Source of the DNA: Anadara kagoshimensis
Taxonomy: Eukaryota; Mollusca; Bivalvia; Arcoida; Arcidae
Length of the DNA stretch: 64,000 nt
Assembly: GCA_021292105.1 (NCBI GenBank)
Contig: CM037869.1
Span: forward strand, 4,745,001 to 4,809,000
Reading direction: 5' to 3'
In this document: piece by piece, positions 55,601 through 64,000 of the stretch
How positions within the stretch are numbered: the first letter of the stretch is position 1
Layout of the letters: each line of letters starts with the position of its first letter
Translations under genes and position numbers: made by a program
Notes under the pieces: model-generated
What the model saw: only the letters and a program-made list of their open reading frames with translations
Database searches by the model: none
What the model was told of the DNA's origin: nothing

Positions 55601-57613
55601 AGCTCACCTGACCGAAGGTCATGTGAGCTTATGGCATAGCGCAGCGTGTGTATGTGCGTGTGTGCGTCGTTAACACCTATTTTCGACTTCTCCTCTGAAA
55701 CTACTGGACAGTTTTTAATGAAACTTTGTCAGAAGTATATATGGGCCGGTGCAATTCAGATTTGTTCGTGGCGTTGCTATGGCTACCATAACTAGGTCAA
55801 GGTGACCTAGGGGTGCAAAAATCTTAAAAAATCTTCTTCTCCGAAACCAATGATTGGAGAAAAAATCTGATGTGATATTTGGCTTCTCTAGGGTCTTAAG
55901 CCTATAGTTTGTTCATTTTGTGAAATTCGGACAAAAAATAGGTTACGCGTTTTTGCGTTTAATTTTGAAAAAATCGTAAAATAGCTTCAAATTGTTATAA
56001 CTTGACTATTTGACCAGATAATGACATGGGGTTTTCAGTTTTGACATCTTCTTGTTAGTATCTTCAAAATGAGGTCAATGTCGATTGTGAAGGTCGTGAC
56101 CTAATTTTTTTTACCTCTGATTATAATTATTATCTCGAAAACTATAAACTTTTTGTATAGGCATGTATATTAGAATGTTGTTGGTATTGATACAACAATC
56201 ATTTTGATGTATAGAAAAAGGTCATGGGTTCAAAGGTCAAGGTCACAGATGCGAAACAATACCGAAATGGTTAATTATCTAAAAAACTATAAACATTTTG
56301 TATAGGCATGTATATTAGAATGTTGTAGGTATTAATACAACGATCATTTTGATGTATAGAAAAAGGTCATGGGTTCAAAGGTCAAGGTCACAGATGTGAA
56401 ACAATACTGAAATGGTTAATTATCTCGAAAACTATAAACTTTTTGTATAGGCATGTATATTAGAATGTTGTAGGTATTGATACAACGATCATTTTGATGT
56501 ATAGAAAAAGGTCATGGGTTCAAAGGTCAAGGTCACAGATGTGAAACAATACTGAAATGGTTAATTATCTCGAAAACTATAAACTTTTTGTATAGGCATG
56601 TATATTAGAATGTTGTTGGTATTGATACAACGATCATTTTGATGTATAGAAAAAGGTCATGGGTTCAAAGGTCAAGGTCACAGATGCGAAACAATACCGA
56701 AATGGTTAATTATCTAAAAAACTATAAACATTTTGTATAGGCATGTATATTAGAATGTTGTAGGTATTAATACAACGATCATTTTGATGTATAGAAAAAG
56801 GTCATGGGTTCAAAGGTCAAGGTCACAGATGTGAAACAATACTGAAATGGTTAATTATCTCGAAAACTATAAACTTTTTGTATAGGCATGTATATTAGAA
56901 TGTTGTAGGTATTGATACAACGATCATTTTGATGTATAGAAAAAGGTCATGGGTTCAAAGGTCAAGGTCACAGATGTGAAACAATACTGAAATGGTTAAT
57001 TATCTCGAAAACTATAAACTTTTTGTATAGGCATGTATATTAGAATGTTGTAGGTATTGATACAACAATCATTTTGATGTCTAGAAAAAGGTCATGGGTT
57101 CAAAGGTCAAGGTCACAGATGCGAAACAATACCGAAATGGTTAATTATCTCAAAAACTATAAACATTTTGTATAGGCATATATATTAGAATGTTGTAGGT
57201 ATCGATGCAACGATCATTTTGATGTATAGAAAAAGGTCATGGGTTCAAAGGTCAAGGTCACAGATGCGAAACAATACCAAAATGGTTAATTATCTCGAAA
57301 ACTAAACATTTTGTATAGGCTTGTATATTAGAATGTTGTAGGTATCGATACAACGATCATTTTGATGTATAGAAAAAGGTCATGGGTTCAAAGGTCAAGG
57401 TCACAGATGTGAAACAATACTGAAATGGTTAATTATCTCGAAAACTATAAACTTTTTGTATAGGCATGTATATTAAAATGTAGGTATTGATACAATGGAT
57501 ATTATGATGTAAAGAAAAAAGTCATTGGGGTTTAGTATTTATGTGTTCTTTAAATCTCTCAGCTAGCCATTAGTTATCAGGTGAGCGTATCAGGCCCATG
57601 GGCCTCTTGTTAT
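55601..57613 (+). mobile_element. Repeat element with AGCTCACCTGACC start and internal 145-bp tandem units
   Basis: The left end AGCTCACCTGACCGAAGGTC ATGTGAGC contains its own small hairpin (GCTCAC/GTGAGC). The right end reads ATCAGGTGAGCGTATCAGGC CCATGGGCCTCTTGTTA, so TCACCTGA and TCAGGTGA form subterminal inverted repeats. A unique left part (55601-56130) is followed by ten 145-bp units. No ORF. I recognise this end sequence as a common bivalve repeat but cannot name the family. Confidence 0.65.
56131..57530. repeat. 145-bp tandem array with a three-unit higher-order pattern
   Basis: Units begin TATCTCGAAAACTATAAACT at 56131, 56276, 56421, 56566, 56711, 56856, 57001, 57146 and 57291, with a slightly shortened tenth at about 57433. 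Each has AAGGTCATGGGTTCAAAGGT and AGATGTGAAACAATACTGAA. Units 1-3 and 4-6 carry the same succession of variants (GCGAAAC/GTGAAAC, CTAAAAAAC/CTCGAAAAC), forming a 435-bp higher-order repeat. Confidence 0.92.
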
Positions 57614-57696
57614 GTATTTGTTAAGTTATGTATGACGTTACATAATAAATAAATTGCTTTGGATGGTTCATACTCCATGTCTCTCTTACAACCTGA

Positions 57697-58235
57697 TTCA
57701 GACAACTGAATGATTGTTCTTGCAATGTTCTATGATATTATCCAAAAGCTTACGTAGCTTTTCTTTGGATGAATCACTATTTACCGCTATGTTAGTTGTC
57801 GCATGTCGTGTATTATAAGCATTGACAACATTAAATTTGTTTGTTGACAGGAACTTGTTTACTGACAAATGTCTATCATGTTCATGTGTCCTGGTTTTCA
57901 AAGTGTTCATATAACTTTTCCAAACCAAACATTTCATGTCTTTGGTTGCATTCATCATCTGATCTTGTAACGGTGATTGCACTAAGAAGTTATATCTTAC
58001 TGCACTACCAATGGCGTGCATCTGAAATGATATCAGCGCCCTAAAATCTTACTTGTTGCGTGTGAGCAGATATTCATATCTCCTTCACTCAAATTTGTCA
58101 TATATTTGAAATGAAGAGTCGTGTGGAATACATGGCACTTGGTGTCACCAGTCAGCTCGATTCTGTGGATCATCGGGAAAAATAAGGCCTGTAAGACCAT
58201 TTTTATACTTTGACTAACATTAAATTTCAAGGCAT
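57697..58235 (-). pseudogene. Transposase-like multicopy gene relic, copy at 58 kb
   Basis: Two open minus-strand pieces. 58230-58033 reads KFNVSQSIKMVLQALFFPMI and RIELTGDTKCHVFHTTLHFK. 58021-57698 reads NATKDMKCLVWKSYMNTLKT, then HEHDRHLSVNKFLSTNKFN and LDNIIEHCKNNHS. The HDRxLSxNKF block and the closing NNHS block parallel SHDRSLSIK and the end of the 61.2-kb relic, so it is a shorter or internally deleted relative. Confidence 0.55.
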
Positions 58236-58649
58236 CCCTTTCCGCAAATTTTATTCAACTATCCCATCTTGTGATGACCTAAAATATGGATACCTTTGAT
58301 GTACGACTAATCCACATGATTTGACAGTTAGGATGTTGATTATCCTAAACGTCAAACATCTTCATTTGTAATACAATATAGCAGGGAAGGAGTTTTCACA
58401 TCTGGTGAAAGGCCAAGTATTGAATTTAGCATCCTTTCTCGGCTTTTGAAGATTAGTATATGTTGACATAAAAATATATCAATTGGGTTATAATCTAGAG
58501 GAGGGGGTTCAGAATGTTTCATGATGTATGAAACAGAAGTTTAAATATTCAACCTATTTCTCATCAACTTTGCTCATGGTATTTAGCGGAAAAGTTCAAT
58601 AGCATTTAGCATGTTTTTGTGATAAATCAAAATACACGAATGAACCTTT

Positions 58650-59005
58650 GAAGAGTACTGGTGTTAAACGTCTCCGTCACGAATATTTCACATATCTAGA
58701 CGTCAAGACTATTTCACATAACTAGCGTTGCTAGTTATAGGCGAAGGTGCAAAAATGTTGCCTGTGCGTTGTGCTGATGGGATTTTACTATACAGCAGGG
58801 TTCTATATCGCGACAAGCCCACCCTGACACGGGACGTCGTTTGTTTTAAGTTCCAATTTGAAAGATTGGTGACTTTTATTGCGTTATGCCGAGTGCTTAG
58901 TGAAAGAACAGTCACTATCAAAAATCAAACATACTAATCCACTACCCACTTTCAAGTCTTTGGTCAGGCCTACGACCTCCTACTTACTGAGCTACCGCAG
59001 TGGTT
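58650..59005 (-). mobile_element. tRNA-derived SINE, diverged
   Basis: Same family as 28.2 and 31.0 kb: TGGTGTTAAACGTCTCC, GTTATAGGCGAAGGTGCAAA, CTGTGCGTTG, GAGTGCTTAGTGAAAGAACA and CTTACTGAGCTACCGCAGTG. It carries a small tandem duplication at its 3' part (ATTTCACATA..CTAG twice at 58683-58730) and an insertion CAAAAATCAAACATACTAAT near 58920. Confidence 0.8.
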
Positions 59006-61230
59006 AAACCTTTGAAAATGTTTAGCAATATTGAAGAGGTATTTTAAGTATTATAGTTATTTTAGAAAATATTTAATCATACATATAGTATCATAAAGAG
59101 GGTGTATTGTTCTAGCCCTAAAATTATATGACACTTTTATTATGTTTATATTTACGTCCAATATAATTTATTTTAATGAGACAATCCTGTTATAGCTCAC
59201 CTTTTCTCGAGTTTTGATAATTTGTGCGAGGTAAAATTATTCGCTTTATATGGAAACGATTTTTTTAAATATATATGTGTATTAAAAGCCAGAATTTAGT
59301 TTTAATGAAACCTTGCACCGCAAAAGAAATATACATACAATAATTATAGATAAGCTGAAACAATGCAAATAGAAAAAAGTTGCATATATATATACCTTTA
59401 CTTGGTTTTCATAAGTATATATATATATATATACCTTTAATCTTTTTCATAACTCAAGTCTTGATTATATTACAAAGATAACATCAGAAAGAGAAATCGT
59501 TAAAAAAGTTGAATAAAATGTATACACAGAGACAACATTTGATGGAAGCCTTTTATTTCAATGACAAGTCGCAAATGTAAACATCGATTTCGCGCTCCAT
59601 TTGAATTCAATGTACTTAAATGTTAAAATAACAAAAGATTCAAATATTGTATAAAATATGAATCTGCAATAAAATGGAATACAGATGTTGGAATCAATTA
59701 TCCTACCTCTGACTAAAATTTATGTGATTGGCTGAATCGAATCACATGACTAACACAGTTATGTGATTGGCTAAGTCAAATCACACGACTACCACAGTTA
59801 TGTAATAGGCTAAATCAAATCACACGATTAACAGTTTCATTCCATAGATAGCCACAAGCACATATACATTAGGAAATTACAACATTAATTAAATGTTAAA
59901 TGTCTTATATAAACTAAACAAAACATTAATTAAATTGATTTTTAATGTCTTTTAAAAACTAAATAATAAAACAAAACATTAATTAAATTGATTTTTAATG
60001 TCTTATAAAAACTAAATAACAAACATGTGATTGGAAGGGTTAATGCTACAGCAAATTAAATACATGTGTTCAATATTTGTACGTTAACATTTTTAAGGAT
60101 CTGTAAGGAGACGATCTTTAAGAACCCATTTACAGATTCTTAAAATTTCAATTCCATTAAGGATCTTTAAGGAAGCTTTTACGTGACCTTATAGATTGTA
60201 GTGATTTAATGTCCCTTTAAGGAACTTTAAGGAGGGAGTTGGGTCTTGTGATATAAAGTTTTTGCGAGAACCATAGACATTCAAGTAAAACTTGGATAGT
60301 GCAACTTGAAAAATTAAATTGGACATTGCAACTTGTTAAACATCAGTTCATTGACTATAGTTACATGTCTAGTCAAAGTCAATTATGAAAATATAGAAAT
60401 AAATATTTGTTTATACATCAGAAGAGAATGGTTGTGTCACATTGACTCATCCATAAAACATGTACCGGTAATGTATTTTATGGTCAATTTCGTATAATAT
60501 TGTCGTTTTCATTTCTATCATATTAAATAAGTCAAATATGCAGTCTTACTTAAAAGCCGGGTCTGACCAAAATATTATCCGGTGGTAGTGTAATTACGAT
60601 ATGGACAGGGTTTATCTATGTGATGTAGCCAAATATAGCACAGATATTTTTATAAACAAAGTACATGCATGTACACTTACTACAATATTATACAGTATGA
60701 TGATCCAATGTGATATTAGTTCAATACAATCCATGTATATAAAATGAATCCTGTATGATAAATGCATATACTATAACAAACTAATTAATACTAAATGAAA
60801 AAGTTAAACCTCCTAAAAACTATTAATTACGGTTTTAGTACAAACTGTTGATCACTCTGTTCCAGATATTTAATGTATAAATGTAAGTTAAAAATTGGTA
60901 ATTTTTCTTCCCTTTTTGATTGTTGGTGCACATGGATTTCCATATTGAGGTCAATCCACGGTCTACATTTTCATTCCAGTGACACACTGCCAAGCCAGAT
61001 CTAAATTTTCACTGATCGTCACTCTATGAAATACGTTCGGCTTGAAATATATTCATAACGTTATTGAAACTTTTAACGTATGAGGCATCTTTGGCTAATA
61101 TATAATCAATCTAATGGAGAAAAATATATATGCGATTTTTTAATTATTTTTCCAACATTTTTTAGCATTTTTACAGGTCAAACTTATTCTTTATGGTTCA
61201 CGAGCTGCTTTAAATGTACACGGTGAGAAT
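59006..61230. other. AT-rich stretch with short tandem repeats, no gene recognised
   Basis: A ~40-bp repeat occurs three times at 59721-59835 (TATGTGATTGGCTGAATCGA, with internal inverted TGTGATTGG and AATCACA). A ~63-bp unit with ACATTAATTAAATTGATTTT is duplicated at about 59920-60020. Several TAAGGAACTTTAAGGA-type strings lie at 60095-60235. No coding support. Confidence 0.55.
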
Positions 61231-61233
61231 TCA

Positions 61234-62359
61234 CTACATAATGTATGACGTTTGAGTAATGATTAAACAAAGTTTGTCAAGATTTTGCAGGTTCTGTGGG
61301 TCGCCATCACATCCACAGATAGCCCAATGGAAATGTGTGGCCACAGGTTTAACTTTATCAGACAATTGCTCGCTCCACTTAATGCCTTCATCTGATTTTG
61401 GCCTTTTTGATACATTAGAAATTGACTTTTTAATTGTTTTGATGATATGCCACAAGTCATTTTGATTAACTGTAAACCGTGTGTCATGTACAAATTTGTT
61501 ATTTAATCGAGAGGCTCCTGTCATGAGAGTGCACTTTAACATCAACGTTTTTGGCATATAAAATTTGGTATATTTGTTTAGTGCCAATTCTCTCATGTCT
61601 TTGGGAAACTCTGTCCTGCTGTTTTGTGACATGGACGCAGTCCAGCACCTTGTGACATTTCCCCCCTATGGCGACAACAGATGTGTCTGGCATTTTTCGC
61701 CATCCATGACGGGAATCTGACATGACGTTAAGACCATTCAGGTCGTCATACATTCATATTTCATCAACCAATGCATTATCTATCGATTTAAGGTATTCCA
61801 GATTGGTGGTCTCTTTATATGCAATGACAATTCTTTTTTCTTTTCCAATTATTCCCATCCCTGTGGCACTTGCAAATCGAATATAATGCACTGGAAGCAT
61901 TCCACTTGACAACTTATTCTGTAGTTCACAAGATAGTCATTGTAAGGCTAAGATGACTAAAAGTAAGAATGGACTCCTTCATTAGAACATTGGAATCTAA
62001 TTGCAACATGTCCCTTCATTGTCTTCTTTACCATTTCAAGTCTACCGACAAAACTATTTCTATGAGCCTCATATAACTGTCCTAAAATTGTCAATGATGA
62101 CTCTGCTGTGATAAATAAATTTTGACTGGTATCACATTGTTTTGCTTGCTGATATAAACATGGAAACGTTTGTTCTTGTTCTTCAGCTTCCACTCTCTGA
62201 TGATTGTTCCATAATGTCAATAGTTCATCAATGACATCTGTATCATTTCTTAGTTGTTAGATATCCATTTACTCTCCGTTAATTATGTTGAATTTTCTTT
62301 TTATATTCATCATTTCCAGGTATTTCAAAACGAAAATTAGGTGGTCGTTTAACAGGCAT
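61234..62359 (-). pseudogene. Transposase-like multicopy gene relic, longest copy
   Basis: Probable original start codon at 62359-62357 (MPVKRPPNFRFEIPGNDEYK), then in other frames NNHQRVEAEEQEQTF, LTILGQLYEAHRNSFVGRLE, GHVAIRFQCSN, a SSGMLPVHY-like region, SDSRHGWRKMPDTSVVAIGG, CHKVLDCVHVTKQQD, VSQRHERIGTKQIYQIL, VDVKVHSHDRSLSIK, NQNDLWHIIKTIKKSI and ATHFHWAICGCDGDPQNL. At least six frame changes or stops. Asp residues in DxRHGWR and HDR are plausible catalytic positions of a DDE-type nuclease, by analogy only. The end of the gene is missing at the left. Confidence 0.65.
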
Positions 62360-62747
62360 TTTGTAATTTCTTTAGTATGTATTAAATATGCTTATTTTTA
62401 CCGACTGAATAGAATGTGCTAATTTTGTACAAAACCTATCTTTTGTTTTGGAATTTTTTGGTTAATGTCAGAAATAATAATTAACAAAGCATTTTTTAGA
62501 AAAAGAAATATCTTACGAAAACAATGATAGTAGAATGCTTTAACAGTTTATCAATTTAACGTGAATGCAATATATTATCAATAGATAATATAATAATTAT
62601 TTTTTAAAATTACCTCCATAATGCCCCACCTCTTTTCCAAAACATTCAAACCCTATCTACAATTTATTAATTATTTGGGGATAGTCCCCCCTGTAACATT
62701 GATCAACCTCTGTATCAGTACATAGACGGTCATCGTTAATTATACAT

Positions 62748-63410
62748 GTGTGTATTGATATTATTGTCAGGATCTTGAGAAGTTTGTCAAAAATTATTTT
62801 TATTTTGGAAAACGACTACATCAGAAAATACACAAAATGTTTTTTGAAAGTTACCGAGGTCGAATTGGAAACAATAAGAGCTATGTTTTCACACCATAAT
62901 TGGGATTTAATTGAACATGAAACTTCACAAATGGCGGGAGACATGAAAATGAGACAAATGATAGAGCTTGTAGTACATGCACTGATGATTTGGAGTTGTC
63001 AACAGATGAAATAGAATATCAATACCATATTGAACAAGATCAAAATAGGGGAAAATTCAGATATCGCTTATGTAAGCCTTGCGTAACAGATGAACAACAT
63101 AGACAGTGGTGATGAATTACTGAACCAGAACCACCTCATCTGCGAAATTCCAAGCTCCGAAATGACAAATACAAGATATTCTGGACAATGATGTGTCATC
63201 GTGGAGGTTGGACAGGTGAAAGACATCTTAGAAAGAAAGAGGAAGCAATGCTGTTGAAAGGGGCAAGGCAGCGTTTTGAAAGAGTGTAAGAGACATTCTT
63301 CCCAAATCCTTTCAAGGGATGACAAGTTAGGGCTTGGTACCCTTATCCTCCAAGTGTCCCATATATCGGACAACTTTGGGAAAAATGCAATGGAACATCA
63401 ATTATAACAG
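62748..63410 (+). pseudogene. Broken + strand ORF of unknown function
   Basis: First piece reads FLKVTEVELETIRAMFSHHN and following. After frame changes there is YRLCKPCVTDEQHRQW (CxxC), then a clean open segment LRNSKLRNDKYKIFWTMMCH, RGGWTGERHLRKKEEAMLL and GARQRFERV, then stops, and QVRAWYPYPPSVPYIGQLWE. The segment from about 63117 to 63400 looks like real former coding sequence; the minus-strand ORF over it is a shadow. I do not recognise the family with certainty. Confidence 0.5.
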
Positions 63411-63469
63411 ACTATATTTATTTTAATATTTTGGAGTGAATATTAATTTGGTTTCATAATTTTGGTCCA

Positions 63470-63515
63470 AGCACTACTGATGAGGAATTGTATTCCGAAA
63501 CGGCCGTCTAGTGCT
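63470..63515 (+). ncRNA. Type I hammerhead ribozyme, first of a tandem pair
   Basis: Identical in its core to the 46.38-kb motif: AGCACTA (63470-63476), CTGATGA (63477-63483), GGAAT-TGT-ATTCC (63484-63496), GAAA (63497-63500), CGGCCGTC (63501-63508), TAGTGCT (63509-63515). Cleavage is predicted between 63508 and 63509. All conserved core bases are present. Confidence 0.88.
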
Positions 63516-63829
63516 GTAAAATTAAAACTGGTAAACCCCTGAGTCGATATCTCTGCTGGTGGCTGGTGCCCCAAGGATATCACAAACTCAGTAGGCAATA
63601 ATGTCGTATTATTGTCAGAAATATACTATAATTGTTTAAATTTCCCGCAAATAATTAGAAATTTCTCAAAACTAAGATATACTCCCTCATGCAAAGTATT
63701 TCCTTAGCTTAATTTGGTAAAATATATTTTGGTCCTTTGGGTAGCTTTTCAACATCTTCAAGATACTTTTGGTTTCATAATTTTGGTCCTAGCACTACTG
63801 ATGAGGAACTGTATTCCGAAACGAGAATC
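63509..63829 (+). mobile_element. Retrozyme-like monomer between two hammerhead cleavage sites (321 nt)
   Basis: The two predicted cleavage sites at 63508/63509 and 63829/63830 bound 321 nt, within the size range described for animal retrozymes (a few hundred nt). Upstream of each ribozyme lies the same string GGTTTCATAATTTTGGTCC. Only the second copy has the longer left part (CTTAGCTTAATTTGGTAAAA). No ORF is present, as expected for a non-autonomous element. Confidence 0.5.
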
Positions 63830-63836
63830 TAGTGCT
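63791..63836 (+). ncRNA. Hammerhead ribozyme motif with damaged stem III, second of a tandem pair
   Basis: AGCACTA (63791-63797), CTGATGA (63798-63804), stem II GGAAC-TGT-ATTCC with one mismatch, GAAA (63818-63821), then CGAGAATC in place of CGGCCGTC, and TAGTGCT (63830-63836). Stem I is intact. Stem III has lost its pairing and the triplet is ATC, so activity is doubtful. Confidence 0.75.
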
Positions 63837-64000
63837 GTAAAATAAAAACTGGTATAATATGTAATATAAGTAAACGTAGGCGTGATCAAACAATATTTAA
63901 CATATAACATGATTGTGAAAACTAAGAATGTTTTAATTGGTCAATGATATATAATCTAAATACTAAACATGTATCACATGGTGTTTTCTACTGCCTGTGT

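Noticed and set aside
63068..63373. Minus-strand 101-codon ORF
   Set aside because: It is antisense to the broken + strand gene whose blocks look like real protein.

Overview
The window is AT-rich eukaryotic DNA with GT-AG introns, tRNA-derived SINEs, decayed LINE, Ty3/gypsy, hAT and MITE-like copies, long tandem arrays and hammerhead-ribozyme repeats. Together with a recognisable animal UBAC2 gene this points to a metazoan. The SINE, MITE and transposase families look molluscan, most likely bivalve; that assignment is inferred from memory of such genomes and not proven here.

Only one gene reads as intact: a ten-exon UBAC2 orthologue on the + strand (coding exons 16483-27180, 352 codons plus stop). 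It is an ER rhomboid-like pseudoprotease with a C-terminal UBA domain. Its introns hold SINEs, a MITE, a split LINE relic and a hammerhead-like motif. A second host-gene candidate is a long minus-strand exon (about 3270-4562) coding a Thr/Ser-rich mucin-like repeat region, with balanced frame-disrupting indels.

Layout. 1-2.7 kb: a foldback-like structure whose arms are arrays of a ~22-bp GGCGTTATAACGC repeat in opposite orientation. 3.2-4.6 kb: mucin-like exon. 5.27-6.85 kb: 43-bp satellite. 7.2-10.3 kb: MITE, SINEs and an ATACA-derived array. 10.4-15.5 kb: minisatellites, a 159-bp near-perfect palindrome and members of a TIR-bearing MITE family. 16.3-28.7 kb: UBAC2. 29-33 kb: simple repeats, a SINE, a pair of tRNA-like direct repeats and a ~1-kb inverted repeat. 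33.8-34.9 kb: decayed gypsy gag, then a hairpin element with clustered CRE palindromes. 36.7-39.9 kb: a LINE (minus) split by a ~1-kb hAT relic. 42.3-47.2 kb: a decayed unknown ORF, then a gypsy 3' half (integrase, C2H2 zinc-finger tail, PPT, LTR). 49.9-54.2 kb: relics of a transposase-like gene and a RecQ-like helicase (minus). 55.6-57.6 kb: a repeat element with ten 145-bp units in a three-unit higher-order pattern. 57.7-62.4 kb: two more relics of the transposase-like family (minus). 62.7-64 kb: a + strand pseudogene, then two hammerhead motifs spaced like a retrozyme monomer.

The most unusual signal is the hammerhead family: a 46,382-46,427 copy that meets the type I core and stem rules, relatives at 48.5 kb (minus), 63.47 kb and 63.79 kb, and a separate hammerhead-like motif at 20.33 kb.
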